DNA of 7,389 nucleotides from positions 1-7,389 of the forward strand of contig PMGP01000153.1 of assembly GCA_003156235.1 (NCBI GenBank). Reading direction: 5' to 3'. Positions 1 to 6,098 of this stretch are shown one piece after another. The notes below the pieces were generated by a model, which had not been told where the DNA came from, did not search any database, and saw only the letters and a list, made by a program, of their open reading frames with translations. The DNA is from Acidobacteriaceae bacterium. GTDB lineage: Bacteria; Acidobacteriota; Terriglobia; Terriglobales; Acidobacteriaceae. The position numbers were made by a program, and so were the translations under genes. The first letter of the stretch is position 1; each line of letters opens with the position of its first letter.

Positions 1-254
1 CCGCGCCGTCTCGGTGATCGCCATGCTCGATCCACAGTATTTCAATGAGCCTGGAATCGCGGAACGGCGCGTGGGTACAATGCTTCGCCCTGCTGTTGTG
101 CACCGGCGAACAGGACGGTCCCGTGCTTCGCGTCAGCTTGCATCCAACACGCGACGTTCGAGTAAGGGACGCGCGGGCAGTACAGCCCGCCGAGCGAAGT
201 CTCGGGGAACAGAACCCCCAATTTAACCCCTGGCCGAATTTGCGGAACCGGCTC
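1..254. other. No recognisable gene; junction DNA beyond the istA fragment
   Basis: Three frames stay open across parts of this stretch: one on the minus strand continuing from istA down to position 42, and two on the plus strand. None of the translations resembles a family I know, and they lie over one another, as GC-rich non-coding DNA often produces. The minus-strand frame leaves the IstA pattern abruptly near position 254, so this is probably DNA joined to the transposase fragment by a deletion or later insertion. No hairpin, tRNA or repeat array is visible. Confidence 0.4.
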
Positions 255-368
255 TATCTTCCGCAACGTCTTGCGGGCCAACCTGAACTCCCGCGCTACC
301 GCCCGTTGGCTCCGCCCCTCAACTCGAACTGCCCGTCTGACCCGCGCATACAGTTCCACCGTGTACAT
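255..368 (-). pseudogene. IS21-family transposase IstA, N-terminal fragment
   Basis: The first 38 codons, from the ATG at 368, begin MYTVELYARVRRAV and continue through a helix-turn-helix reading RSQRAVAREF...ARKT. This is the standard opening of IS21-type IstA, the DDE transposase that works with the IstB ATPase in cut-and-paste transposition. After RKI the frame stays open but no longer looks like IstA: the usual SVPPGY-like continuation, the DDE core and istB are all absent. The start lies only 20 bp after the end of the nuclease relic at 389, so the upstream IS end and its inverted repeat are missing too. This is a 5' scrap of an insertion sequence and cannot make a transposase. Family assignment is from the motif and is fairly safe; the exact break point is approximate. 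Confidence 0.72.
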
Positions 369-388
369 GCCTCCAGTAACCGCAGCGC

Positions 389-1083
389 TCAGCCATTGAA
401 ATCCCGAACAGCAAGGTACGCCCGCGACGTTTGCGACGCGTGTCGGCGGACGCGATCAACAAGCTCCGCGAAAATCATGCCCCGGTCAGAAGCAAATAAA
501 GATGCGAATGGTCGAGGAGGAGCAGGGGCGTTCGTGGCCCTGAGGCGGCGTCGATTGCAGTGGATGAGTACCCTGATATTGACACCATGATCCCCATCGT
601 GTTGTCTGCCTTCTCCTGTACTTTGTGGTAGAACACGTCAACATCCGGAGCACGGGCCTGATCGGTTGTGAATTTGAGTTCGTTCAAATACGTTGTCCCC
701 TGCACCGTCACTGACCCGTCGATTTGACGACCCTCGATGACATAGGGGCGGCGAGTCGGTACTTCAAAGAAGTCGAGCATGTCGTAGTACTAGGTCTGGA
801 AGTCGTGCCCGGCCTGTTGGGTTCCTAGCCGGCCTGATAGCTCACGCAGTCGGTCCTCCATAGACGACAAGGTCTGCTGTTGCTGATGGGAACGCTCTTG
901 AATCGCACGGATTCGTCCTTGTGTCTCGATGCGTTCGCGTTCTGTGTCGGCGCTCTCTTGTTGCTTCGCCAGATACTGCCGGAGTGCGTTTACTGCCTCT
1001 GTGGCCTGCCTCTTCTTCTCAGCCGAGTCTTCCCAATTATCTAGGTCGGGAAAGCTGGTTTGCTCGGCCGGCGTTCGAGCCAT
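389..1083 (-). pseudogene. Coiled-coil / PD-(D/E)xK restriction endonuclease-like gene, inactivated
   Basis: The first reading frame (ATG at 1083) gives about 97 residues, with a charged, Gln/Glu/Arg-rich coiled coil over roughly residues 25-85, and ends LGTQQAGHDFQT followed by TAG at 790-792. The same frame then resumes YYDMLDFFEVPTRRPY and carries the nuclease core: D in QIDGS, ELK about 15 residues later (the D...ExK metal site), then a KADNTMGIMVSISGYSS segment. Family members, as I recall them, have Trp where the TAG lies (TGG to TAG). A second lesion sits at the GGGG run near 481-484: the frame hits TGA at 475-477, while the neighbouring frame starting MIFAELVDRVRRHASQ supplies the expected C-terminus, ending at 389. 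Both lesions together make this a pseudogene. It was probably a nuclease of a defence locus. No partner gene is adjacent. The start could lie upstream, since the frame is open beyond 1083. Confidence 0.75.
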
Positions 1084-1133
1084 GTGGGAGATCACCAACG
1101 ACGCTTTTGGACTGCGTTCAACAAGCGGAATCT

Positions 1134-1162
1134 GTGACGAAGGCGTGAGCGTACCGTATACT
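1134..1162 (+). promoter_or_regulatory. Candidate sigma-70 promoter for the LprI-like gene
   Basis: GTGACG (1134-1139, 4 of 6 to TTGACA) and TATACT (1157-1162, 5 of 6 to TATAAT) are separated by 17 bp, placing transcription start near 1169 and a short leader before the ATG at 1185. The -10 contains GTATAC, a palindrome. On the minus strand TTGCCC (1184-1179) and TATACG (1160-1155), 18 bp apart, could be an overlapping divergent promoter for the broken nuclease gene. Sequence match only. Confidence 0.45.
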
Positions 1163-1184
1163 TGCATCGCATGGAAAGGGGCAA

Positions 1185-2231
1185 ATGAGAAAGTTCTGGA
1201 GTGTTCTGTTTCTGTTGGTGAACGTAACAGCATATGCGGCAAGCTTCGACTGCGCCAAGGCCACGACCCCCCAAGAGAAGGCAATCTGCGCCTCGCCGAA
1301 GTTGAGTGCGGCGGACGACCAGATAACGGCGGCATACAAAGCAGCTCTAGCACAAACCCCTACAGGGATGACGGCCGGCGTGCGCGACGATCAGCGAGCC
1401 TGGCTGCATCGCACTGCTCTCAGGTGCCCGGCAGTTGGCAAAAATGCAGTGGCGGACCTGAATGAGTGTTTGAACACGGACTACGAGGCGCGAACCAAGC
1501 AGTTGAAAAGCCTGGTCGTGCACCAAGGCGACGTCACCTTTGTCTGGCGTTCGATCGCGGTGAGCACCAAGGATACGCCTGACCCCGGCGATCCTGTCTG
1601 CGCGCAAGAGGATGTTCCCGGCTCTTCGACGCTGAACGCTTTCTGGCCTCAAGCCAACAGCGATGCGCCTGAATGGAAGGCGTGGAACCTTGCTCTCGAA
1701 TCGGCGGCGCGGAGGGTTGACCAAAGCGACAAGAAAGTTCCAGTTGCCACGTGGGAAAAGGCGCTCAGAGGCAGCCAGGACAGCGACAGCGAAGTAACCG
1801 TGTCCCTTCGCTCCGTCGGCAAGCAGGTGGTGACCGCCTCGATTGAGGACTTTCAGATGGGCCACTGCGCTCCCTATCCCAATGTCACCGCGATGCAATT
1901 CAACTGGCTGCTCGCGGAACAACGCGAGTTGCTTGCGAAAGATGTGTTTCGCGTAGGTTCCGGCTGGGAGCAGGCGTTGGTGAAGGGCTGCCGCGATGTG
2001 CTGATTCCGCAGATTCGCAAGGACGGGGGCAAGATCGAGGGAAACGATGTACTCAAAGCGCTGCATACGATCGTTGCCGATCCGCACAACTGGCAGATGG
2101 ACGCCAAAGGCCTGAGCATTTTCTTTGGGAATTCGGAAGACCTCAATCACGCCGAGATACCGGACCCGATCACGATTCCCTGGGCTGCATTGAAGCCCGT
2201 TTTGCAGACGAGCTTTGCGCAGCCACAGTAG
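1185..2231 (+). CDS. Secreted protein: LprI-like domain plus DUF3298-like domain
   Basis: 348 residues. Residues 1-19 form a signal peptide (KFW, hydrophobic run, AYA-A cleavage region), so the protein acts outside the inner membrane. Residues about 20-105 match the LprI/DUF1311 pattern: SFDCAKA, PQEKAIC, a central DDQRAWL, and four cysteines (23, 35, 81, 95) spaced for two disulfides. LprI-type proteins are reported lysozyme inhibitors in mycobacteria; many DUF1311 members have no tested role. Residues about 210-342 resemble DUF3298 (the RsiV/PdaC C-terminal domain): GHC near 226, AKDVF at 251-255 followed by a conserved Trp, then GLSIFFG and the terminal ITIPWAALKPVL. RsiV uses this domain to bind lysozyme. 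The middle (about 105-210) is unassigned. The start is supported by AAAGGGG 4-5 nt upstream of the ATG. A DUF4424 gene follows on the same strand after 201 bp. A role in lysozyme or cell-wall defence is inference. Confidence 0.83.
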   Translation: MRKFWSVLFLLVNVTAYAASFDCAKATTPQEKAICASPKLSAADDQITAAYKAALAQTPTGMTAGVRDDQRAWLHRTALRCPAVGKNAVADLNECLNTDYEARTKQLKSLVVHQGDVTFVWRSIAVSTKDTPDPGDPVCAQEDVPGSSTLNAFWPQANSDAPEWKAWNLALESAARRVDQSDKKVPVATWEKALRGSQDSDSEVTVSLRSVGKQVVTASIEDFQMGHCAPYPNVTAMQFNWLLAEQRELLAKDVFRVGSGWEQALVKGCRDVLIPQIRKDGGKIEGNDVLKALHTIVADPHNWQMDAKGLSIFFGNSEDLNHAEIPDPITIPWAALKPVLQTSFAQPQ

Positions 2232-2416
2232 GAACCACCGCAGTGTACCGAACCCCACCTCCTGCTGATTTGCGCCGAATTGCGAATGCACATGGTCAGC
2301 GCGGGTGAGGCCTTAGGTCGGCATTTGGATGCGGTGTTGCGACGGCCTTGCTGCTCCGCAACCCAATGCGCATGGCTGCGCAGTTGATGACAGTGTAAGC
2401 TCCTGCAATAGATCTC

Positions 2417-2425
2417 TGTTACACT
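2417..2425 (+). promoter_or_regulatory. Extended -10 promoter abutting the DUF4424 start codon
   Basis: TG (2417-2418), one base, then TACACT (2420-2425) forms an extended -10 element. Only seven bases separate it from the ATG at 2433, so transcription would begin at or within a base or two of the start codon. No Shine-Dalgarno sequence exists in the preceding bases (CTGTTACACTTTTCACC). No convincing -35 lies at normal spacing, which extended -10 promoters tolerate. This points to a leaderless mRNA. Confidence 0.5.
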
Positions 2426-2432
2426 TTTCACC

Positions 2433-3530
2433 ATGAATCGAAAGGCAATTCTCTGCGGCGTGCTTTTCGCGTTTCTCTACCTTGTGGGAGCCTCTGTCGA
2501 TGCGCTGGCGGATGACGGAGCGGTCTCGGTTGCTGTCGGCGGCCTCGTGGCTCGCCGGGAAACCCGCATCGTCATGGCCAAGGAAGTCCTCCGAATCAGC
2601 ATCAAGAAGATTGTGGTCGATTACGACTTCCGCAACGATTCGGACCAGAATGTAATCACCGAGGTGGCATTTCCTGTGCCGCCATACGGATCGAGTATGG
2701 ATTATCCACCCGCTGAAATTGCGTCGTTTTCCGACTTCAAGCTTTCTATCGACCGAAAGCCTGCTTCGTTCAAAGTCGAAGCAAAGGCAATGTTCAAAGG
2801 AAAGGATGTTACTGAAATCCTGGTCAAGGACAGGTTGGATGTCGCTAGCTTCGGGAACTCCGAGGACGGCGTGACATATTGTCGCAATTTTGTCAGTTTG
2901 CCAGAGAGTGAAAAGAAGCGTCTTACCGACATGGGCATCATCGAGGTGAGGGATTCGACAGACTGTTGGGCGGGTTGGGAAGTTCATCTGCAATACCATT
3001 GGACGCAGACCTTTCCGGCGCACTCCACCACACACATCCGGCACGAATACTCGCCCGCGGAAGGGGTGAATGCTCATATGCCGCTCGAAGCTCTTCAGCT
3101 CGCGTTCACTCCAGGATCAGCGCGGACGAATTCCAAACGCTGGAAAGATTCCGGGGCCGAAGCAATGTCCGGTTTTTGTCTTGCCCCGGAACAACTCCTC
3201 GGCTTGATTCACAGGATTAAGGGAAACAGGCATCCTGTCGATGTTGGTGAGTTCTACACGCAATGGGTAGACTTCATTCTCACCACCGCCAATACCTGGC
3301 AACGGCCCATTGAAGACTTCACTCTCATCGTCGAGCGCCCGGAATCGGATTTGAACGATAAAGATGAAGTGCTCATGAGCTTCTGTTCGCCGCAGAAGGC
3401 CAAGATGGAAAAACTCGATGCCAATCATACGCAGGTTCATCTCACCAACTTTGTGCCCACTGCCGAACTGCATATTGGTTTCTTCGACGTACCGGTAGCA
3501 ATGGCGGACCCCACAGCGGGGAAGAAGTAG
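2433..3530 (+). CDS. Secreted DUF4424 family protein
   Basis: 365 residues. An N-terminal signal peptide (NRK, then a hydrophobic stretch to about residue 20, cleavage after ALA-26) indicates export. The mature start, GAVSVAVGGLVARRE, followed by IVMAKEVLRISIKKIVVDYDFRN and then VAFPVPPY, is the typical DUF4424 opening: a beta-rich domain in which a G-G-L strand is followed by an aromatic 'Y-x-F-x-N' strand. Length fits the family, and the protein looks complete, ending in a short charged tail. The family has no established function; members are periplasmic or cell-surface proteins in proteobacteria and acidobacteria. There is no ribosome binding site and a -10 element lies just upstream, so it is probably transcribed from its own leaderless promoter and not with the LprI-like gene 201 bp before it. 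An envelope function shared with that gene is possible but rests only on proximity and shared export. Confidence 0.82.
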   Translation: MNRKAILCGVLFAFLYLVGASVDALADDGAVSVAVGGLVARRETRIVMAKEVLRISIKKIVVDYDFRNDSDQNVITEVAFPVPPYGSSMDYPPAEIASFSDFKLSIDRKPASFKVEAKAMFKGKDVTEILVKDRLDVASFGNSEDGVTYCRNFVSLPESEKKRLTDMGIIEVRDSTDCWAGWEVHLQYHWTQTFPAHSTTHIRHEYSPAEGVNAHMPLEALQLAFTPGSARTNSKRWKDSGAEAMSGFCLAPEQLLGLIHRIKGNRHPVDVGEFYTQWVDFILTTANTWQRPIEDFTLIVERPESDLNDKDEVLMSFCSPQKAKMEKLDANHTQVHLTNFVPTAELHIGFFDVPVAMADPTAGKK

Positions 3531-3806
3531 AGCGAAGAAATGGCCCTTTGTTCTCTTATCCCAACAGGTTCCCATCACCACTTCGGTTGTTGAAATCAGC
3601 ACGCCGTTCCTACATTGGAGCCAATTGAAGGCCCACACCGCAGCGTCCGCCAGGCACCGGCTCAGTTCAAAACGGCCCAGCGCCTTATTGAGATGGTGTT
3701 CTGCATTCCTAAGCACCAAATTCACTCTTCAGTCCGGCAGGCAGGATGGGAACTATATACTTGACTGCTCTGGCCAAATTTAAGCGTGAAATACACGCGC
3801 CGAACT
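3531..3806. other. Non-coding gap after the DUF4424 gene
   Basis: No open frame here looks like a real gene. A long minus-strand frame starting at 3725 runs antisense through the end of the DUF4424 gene, but its first 65 codons match nothing I recognise. There is no T-tailed hairpin after 3530, so no intrinsic terminator can be called. TTGACT at 3761 has no matching -10. The stretch probably contains decayed insertion DNA, since a recombinase scrap follows directly. Confidence 0.4.
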
Positions 3807-3863
3807 ATGATAAGGCGGAAGGACCCGAAGACGGTTCAGACGCTGCTCCGGCACGCCGACGTG
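3807..3863 (+). pseudogene. Tyrosine recombinase (integrase) C-terminal scrap
   Basis: One frame reads KDPKTVQTLLRHADV at about 3819-3863. This matches the part of the phage-integrase catalytic domain leading into the 'L-L-x-H' box, normally followed by a TT...Y.H segment carrying the tyrosine nucleophile. Here the frame changes character right after HADV (HSPTQRSS), so the nucleophile region is missing, as is everything before the scrap. Only about 15 residues support the call, so it could be coincidence, but the DPKTVQ-LLRHA wording is characteristic. It lies between the converging DUF4424 and phosphoesterase genes. Confidence 0.42.
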
Positions 3864-3881
3864 CATAGCCCCACACAAAGA

Positions 3882-4562
3882 TCATCTTGGGCGGATGTCC
3901 AAAACGACGGGCCTGTTCTCCAGGTCACCCGCCCAGCCGAGCAGAGCGGCATTCACGAACAGCGCGGTTTTGGTCTGCATTACGCCATACCCAACGTGAA
4001 CGTGGCCGAAGATATGAAGCCGGGGCCGCAACCGCATGACGGCCTCCCGTAGTTCTGAGCAACCTTGCCGTTCGTTTGAGCCGCGCTCATGGTCCAGTAT
4101 GCCGAATGGCGGGCCGTGCGTGATGAGAATGTCAGTGTTGGCCGGAATGCTCGCATAGAGGCTGGCCCGCTCCTCCGGCTTGGCATGACCGTAGGCGGTA
4201 TCGTCGCACGTGACCGGCGAGCCCCAAATCTTCAGGCCGCAGAGCGTGACGCCTTCATTGATCAAAAAGACGGCATTCGTAATCTTCGCGCGGAATCGTG
4301 GGACCTGGTTGAACGCGCGGTCATGATTGCCGGGTATAACTACTTTGTGGCGGTGGGGCAGTTCGCTTAGCCAGTTGTTGAAATCCTGAATCTTAGAGGC
4401 GTGGTTGAAAAACGTGAAGTCGCCCGCATGAATCAACAGGTCACCGTCTGGGACAACCAACTCCCTGTGTAGCTCGTGTGTGTCCGCAATGCAGACCACC
4501 CGGACACGCCGAGGCGCTTGGGACGAGTTCTGCTGTGTCTGAGTGCGCTCAGTCGCTCTCAT
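3882..4562 (-). CDS. Calcineurin-like metallophosphoesterase, MPPED type
   Basis: 226 residues, no signal peptide, so cytosolic. All metallophosphoesterase motifs are present in order: D27-x-H29 (IADTHE), G-D48 (HAGDF), G-N79-H80-D (PGNHD), H149 in THGPP, and G-H187-x-H189 (FGHVH). These coordinate a two-metal centre that hydrolyses phosphoesters. The spacing, the GSP segment at 114-116, THGPPFGILD and the closing VNAALL resemble the MPPED1/MPPED2-like group and not YfcE or the SbcD/Mre11 nucleases. The substrate cannot be read from sequence; bacterial relatives are reported as phosphodiesterases. The gene starts inside the end of the alpha/beta hydrolase gene (14-bp overlap), with GGAAAG 5 nt before the ATG, which suggests translational coupling. 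Residues 1-18 are polar and lie outside the fold, so a later start such as the GTG at Val20 is possible. Confidence 0.88.
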   Translation of the reverse strand: MRATERTQTQQNSSQAPRRVRVVCIADTHELHRELVVPDGDLLIHAGDFTFFNHASKIQDFNNWLSELPHRHKVVIPGNHDRAFNQVPRFRAKITNAVFLINEGVTLCGLKIWGSPVTCDDTAYGHAKPEERASLYASIPANTDILITHGPPFGILDHERGSNERQGCSELREAVMRLRPRLHIFGHVHVGYGVMQTKTALFVNAALLGWAGDLENRPVVLDIRPR

Positions 4563-5094
4563 TCAAGCTTTCCATCAGCTCCGGAATGCTCAGTCCCTCC
4601 ATATAGGCCCCGATGATTATGGCCAAGGCGCGCTTATGCTTGTCGGTATCGTGGCCGGACAGCCACGGGAGGTCATACGCTTCTGCCAACTGTGGCCAGC
4701 GTTCGGTGCGACCAGCGATGATCTCGTCGCCGGAGCAATAGAGCGATAGCCGATGATTCATCTGGCGCAGCAAATCGGTATCCCCGGCCCAGGTGGGGGA
4801 GTTGATGCAGATAACGTGCAGGTCAGTCCGCTCCAATTCCTGCAACTTCGCTGCCACCAGGCCGCCCATGCTTATGCCAACGACGAGAGCGCCCTGGGGC
4901 AGGTTGAGGCTGGCGAGGTATTGAACCGATACGCTCGGAGAAACGGCAGGGTCGGTGTGGGGCATCAGGGGGCACACAAAATTCTTCTGCTGCCCACAAC
5001 GGCGCATTTCAGTTTCAAGCTGCTTGACGGAGCCTTCAGGCGACCCGCCCATTCCGTGCAGCAAGTAAACAGCGGGGAAATCAAACATTGCCAT
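4549..5094 (-). CDS. Small alpha/beta hydrolase (esterase-like)
   Basis: 181 residues, cytosolic. It opens with a beta strand leading to HGMGG (13-17), the usual oxyanion-hole motif, then the nucleophile elbow G-I-S75-M-G-G, an aspartate in SGDEI (D123), and a late histidine (H148 in LSGHD, or H153). That is a complete Ser-Asp-His triad in family order. The size and short cap recall the YqiA/YcfP (UPF0227) and RBBP9-like small hydrolases; I cannot assign a substrate. GAGGTG lies 5 nt before the first ATG, supporting that start over the ATG two codons later. The gene is first in a two-gene unit with the metallophosphoesterase: the end of this gene overlaps that start by 14 bp, so the two hydrolases are made together and may act on linked substrates (inference). 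No clear promoter was found between 5095 and 5194. Confidence 0.82.
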   Translation of the reverse strand: MAMFDFPAVYLLHGMGGSPEGSVKQLETEMRRCGQQKNFVCPLMPHTDPAVSPSVSVQYLASLNLPQGALVVGISMGGLVAAKLQELERTDLHVICINSPTWAGDTDLLRQMNHRLSLYCSGDEIIAGRTERWPQLAEAYDLPWLSGHDTDKHKRALAIIIGAYMEGLSIPELMESLNESD

Positions 5095-5106
5095 TGAGGC
5101 ACCTCA
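5095..5106 (-). promoter_or_regulatory. Shine-Dalgarno inside a 12-bp inverted repeat
   Basis: Read on the gene's strand, TGAGGTGCCTCA directly precedes the hydrolase ATG. It contains the ribosome binding site GAGGTG, and TGAGG pairs with CCTCA. As RNA only a 4-bp stem with a 4-base loop can form, so any masking of the site would be weak; as DNA it could serve as a small operator. Confidence 0.4.
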
Positions 5107-5139
5107 TAGATTTGCTACTCCATTTTGCATGAACACAGC

Positions 5140-5237
5140 GAGCGGAAAATATAAGATTCTCGCCCGCTTCACCGCACGGCGGAAATCCCCGTAAACGGGC
5201 CATTTTCTTCGGCATTTTTGCACAGGGTTTTCCGCTC
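5140..5237. repeat. 10-bp inverted repeat pair around 78 bp
   Basis: GAGCGGAAAA (5140-5149) and TTTTCCGCTC (5228-5237) are exact inverted copies. CCCGTAAACGGG, another small dyad, lies near the centre (5188-5199). The right arm falls inside the recombinase remnant. The arrangement could be the ends of a tiny mobile or miniature element, but a 10-bp pair at this spacing is expected roughly once by chance in a window this size. Confidence 0.3.
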
Positions 5238-5348
5238 ACTGGTTTCCAACGCCGCTCGGACGGTTCCGTAGCCGATTTGGAACGCGGCGGCAATTTGCCG
5301 CAGGCTCATGCCAGCGGCGCGCATTTCCCGTAGCGGACGACGATGATG
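5172..5348 (-). pseudogene. Serine recombinase C-terminal (helix-turn-helix) remnant
   Basis: The minus strand reads LREMRAAGMSLRQIAAAF followed by IGYGTVRAAL, the DNA-binding helix-turn-helix that closes Tn3-type resolvases and invertases. The residues before it (PKAHHRRP) look like a frame-slipped version of the usual GRPK linker; the neighbouring frame KPIIVVRYGK fits that linker slightly better. The catalytic domain with its serine is absent, and the DNA beyond 5349 switches to a DUF499-type tail on the other strand. The frame continues past the motif and closes at 5169-5171, longer than most resolvases. A dead fragment, distinct from the intact resolvase at 6233. Confidence 0.6.
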
Positions 5349-5743
5349 GGCTTTTGGTGCGCCCTGAGGTGGCTCGAAAGCAGATTGATGATGAGACAGC
5401 GCCGCCGGCTCCTCCGGTAGGAGAATCCATCGGCAGTTCCGCCTCACAGGGGCCGGGAGTGGTGATTTCGACTCCTGAGTCACCTGGTCAGCCGCAGCCA
5501 CCCAAACCAAAGCGCTACCACGGCACGGTCGTACTCGATTCTGCACGAACCGGACGTGACGCCAGCAGAATTGCCGATGAGGTGATCACACATCTTGTCG
5601 GACTGGTTGGATCGAACGTGAAAATCACCTTGGAAATCGACGCAGAGGTTTCCGCAGGCGTACCCGACAATGTAGTACGGAGAGTGATGGAGAACAGCCG
5701 AACGCTGAAATTCGATAGCAGTACCGGGTTTGAGAGAGAGTAG
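5348..5743 (+). pseudogene. DUF499-type ATPase, C-terminal tail
   Basis: The frame is open from before 5348 without a plausible start; family-like sequence begins at LVRPEVARKQIDDE. It continues through a Pro/Gly/Ser-rich linker (about 45 residues) to KRYHGTVVLD, GRDASRIADEVITHL, a short KITLEIDAEV strand, and the closing VRRVMENSRTLKF...GFERE. This order matches the C-terminal end of large (about 1000-residue) DUF499 proteins, P-loop ATPases encoded in predicted anti-phage clusters, often beside a DUF1156 methyltransferase. The ATPase domain is missing; the left break coincides with the recombinase remnant. The natural stop at 5741-5743 is kept. Recognition is from memory of family endings; a search would settle it. 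Confidence 0.62.
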
Positions 5744-5745
5744 CT

Positions 5746-5892
5746 GTGTGTTTAGAAGAGTACGAACTTGTGAAGGCTTTTGCCAAGCTCCCCGGCGGGT
5801 TCATGGTTCTGCTGAATACTGACATCACTCCATGTGTATTCTGCTCATTGGGCAATATGCGTATTGGGCATTGTGCAGAGGCAGCCCAATGA
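5746..5892 (+). CDS. 48-codon ORF of unknown function, possibly a truncated downstream gene
   Basis: A GTG at 5746 (or the overlapping GTG at 5748, out of frame) begins 2 bp after the stop of the DUF499-type tail. A purine-rich GAGAGAGAG stretch lies about 6 nt upstream, good as a ribosome binding site. The 48 residues read VCLEEYELVKAFAKLPGGFM, then a hydrophobic strand VLLNTDITPCVF and three cysteines. I do not recognise the family. The tight spacing suggests it was the next gene of the DUF499 operon; the sharp change into repeat-rich DNA after 5850 suggests it has lost its 3' part and ends at an accidental TGA. It may instead be a genuine small gene or spurious. Confidence 0.35.
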   Translation: MCLEEYELVKAFAKLPGGFMVLLNTDITPCVFCSLGNMRIGHCAEAAQ

Positions 5893-5945
5893 TGCGCATC
5901 TGGGAGCGCCTTTTCCTCTGGCCTCGGAAGCTTCGCAGATGCGCA
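5846..5945. repeat. Overlapping, mutually exclusive inverted repeats
   Basis: ATTGGGC occurs at 5847-5853 and 5863-5869, and both copies can pair with GCCCAAT at 5884-5890. The inner pairing extends with ATGCG (5857-5861) against CGCAT (5895-5899). The second structure uses those same right-hand bases: TGCGCATCTG (5893-5902) pairs exactly with CAGATGCGCA (5936-5945). Only one of the two hairpins can form at a time. No T-run follows, so it is not an ordinary terminator. Confidence 0.4.
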
Positions 5946-6098
5946 GCGGCTAGCGAGGGGATCGAATTACAAGGATGTCGATACCGGTGGGGATTCGCGA
6001 GTAAAGCTTCGCTCGATCGCTTTCAGAGGCGACCCTGAAATCTTCGTTTAACAGCGGCGCGGCCGGCGAGCCTCATCAGAAAGCGCTGTAGCATCGAC
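5946..6098. other. Stretch without a recognisable gene
   Basis: An open frame from 5832 to 6038 crosses the repeats, but its Arg/Trp/Leu composition and lack of a ribosome binding site argue against a gene. From 6039 to 6098 there is only GC-rich DNA (GCGCGGCCGGC near 6057) before the repeat-rich recombinase promoter region. Taken with 5893-5945, about 340 bp up to the recombinase start holds no gene. Confidence 0.4.

Noticed and set aside
1347..2291. Long minus-strand open frame (314 codons) opposite the LprI-like gene
   Set aside because: It is Arg/His/Val-rich, matches no family and is fully antisense to a gene with clear domains.
3117..3725. Minus-strand open frame of 202 codons
   Set aside because: Two thirds are antisense to the DUF4424 gene and the remaining 65 codons have no recognisable motif or ribosome site.
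5188..5199. CCCGTAAACGGG as a terminator
   Set aside because: Five-bp stem with a two-base loop and no adjacent T-run in the useful direction; it falls in the tail of a dead gene.
5832..6038. 68-codon plus-strand frame MCILLIGQYAYW...
   Set aside because: It overlaps the better-supported 5746 ORF and the inverted repeats, has no ribosome site and its composition is not protein-like.
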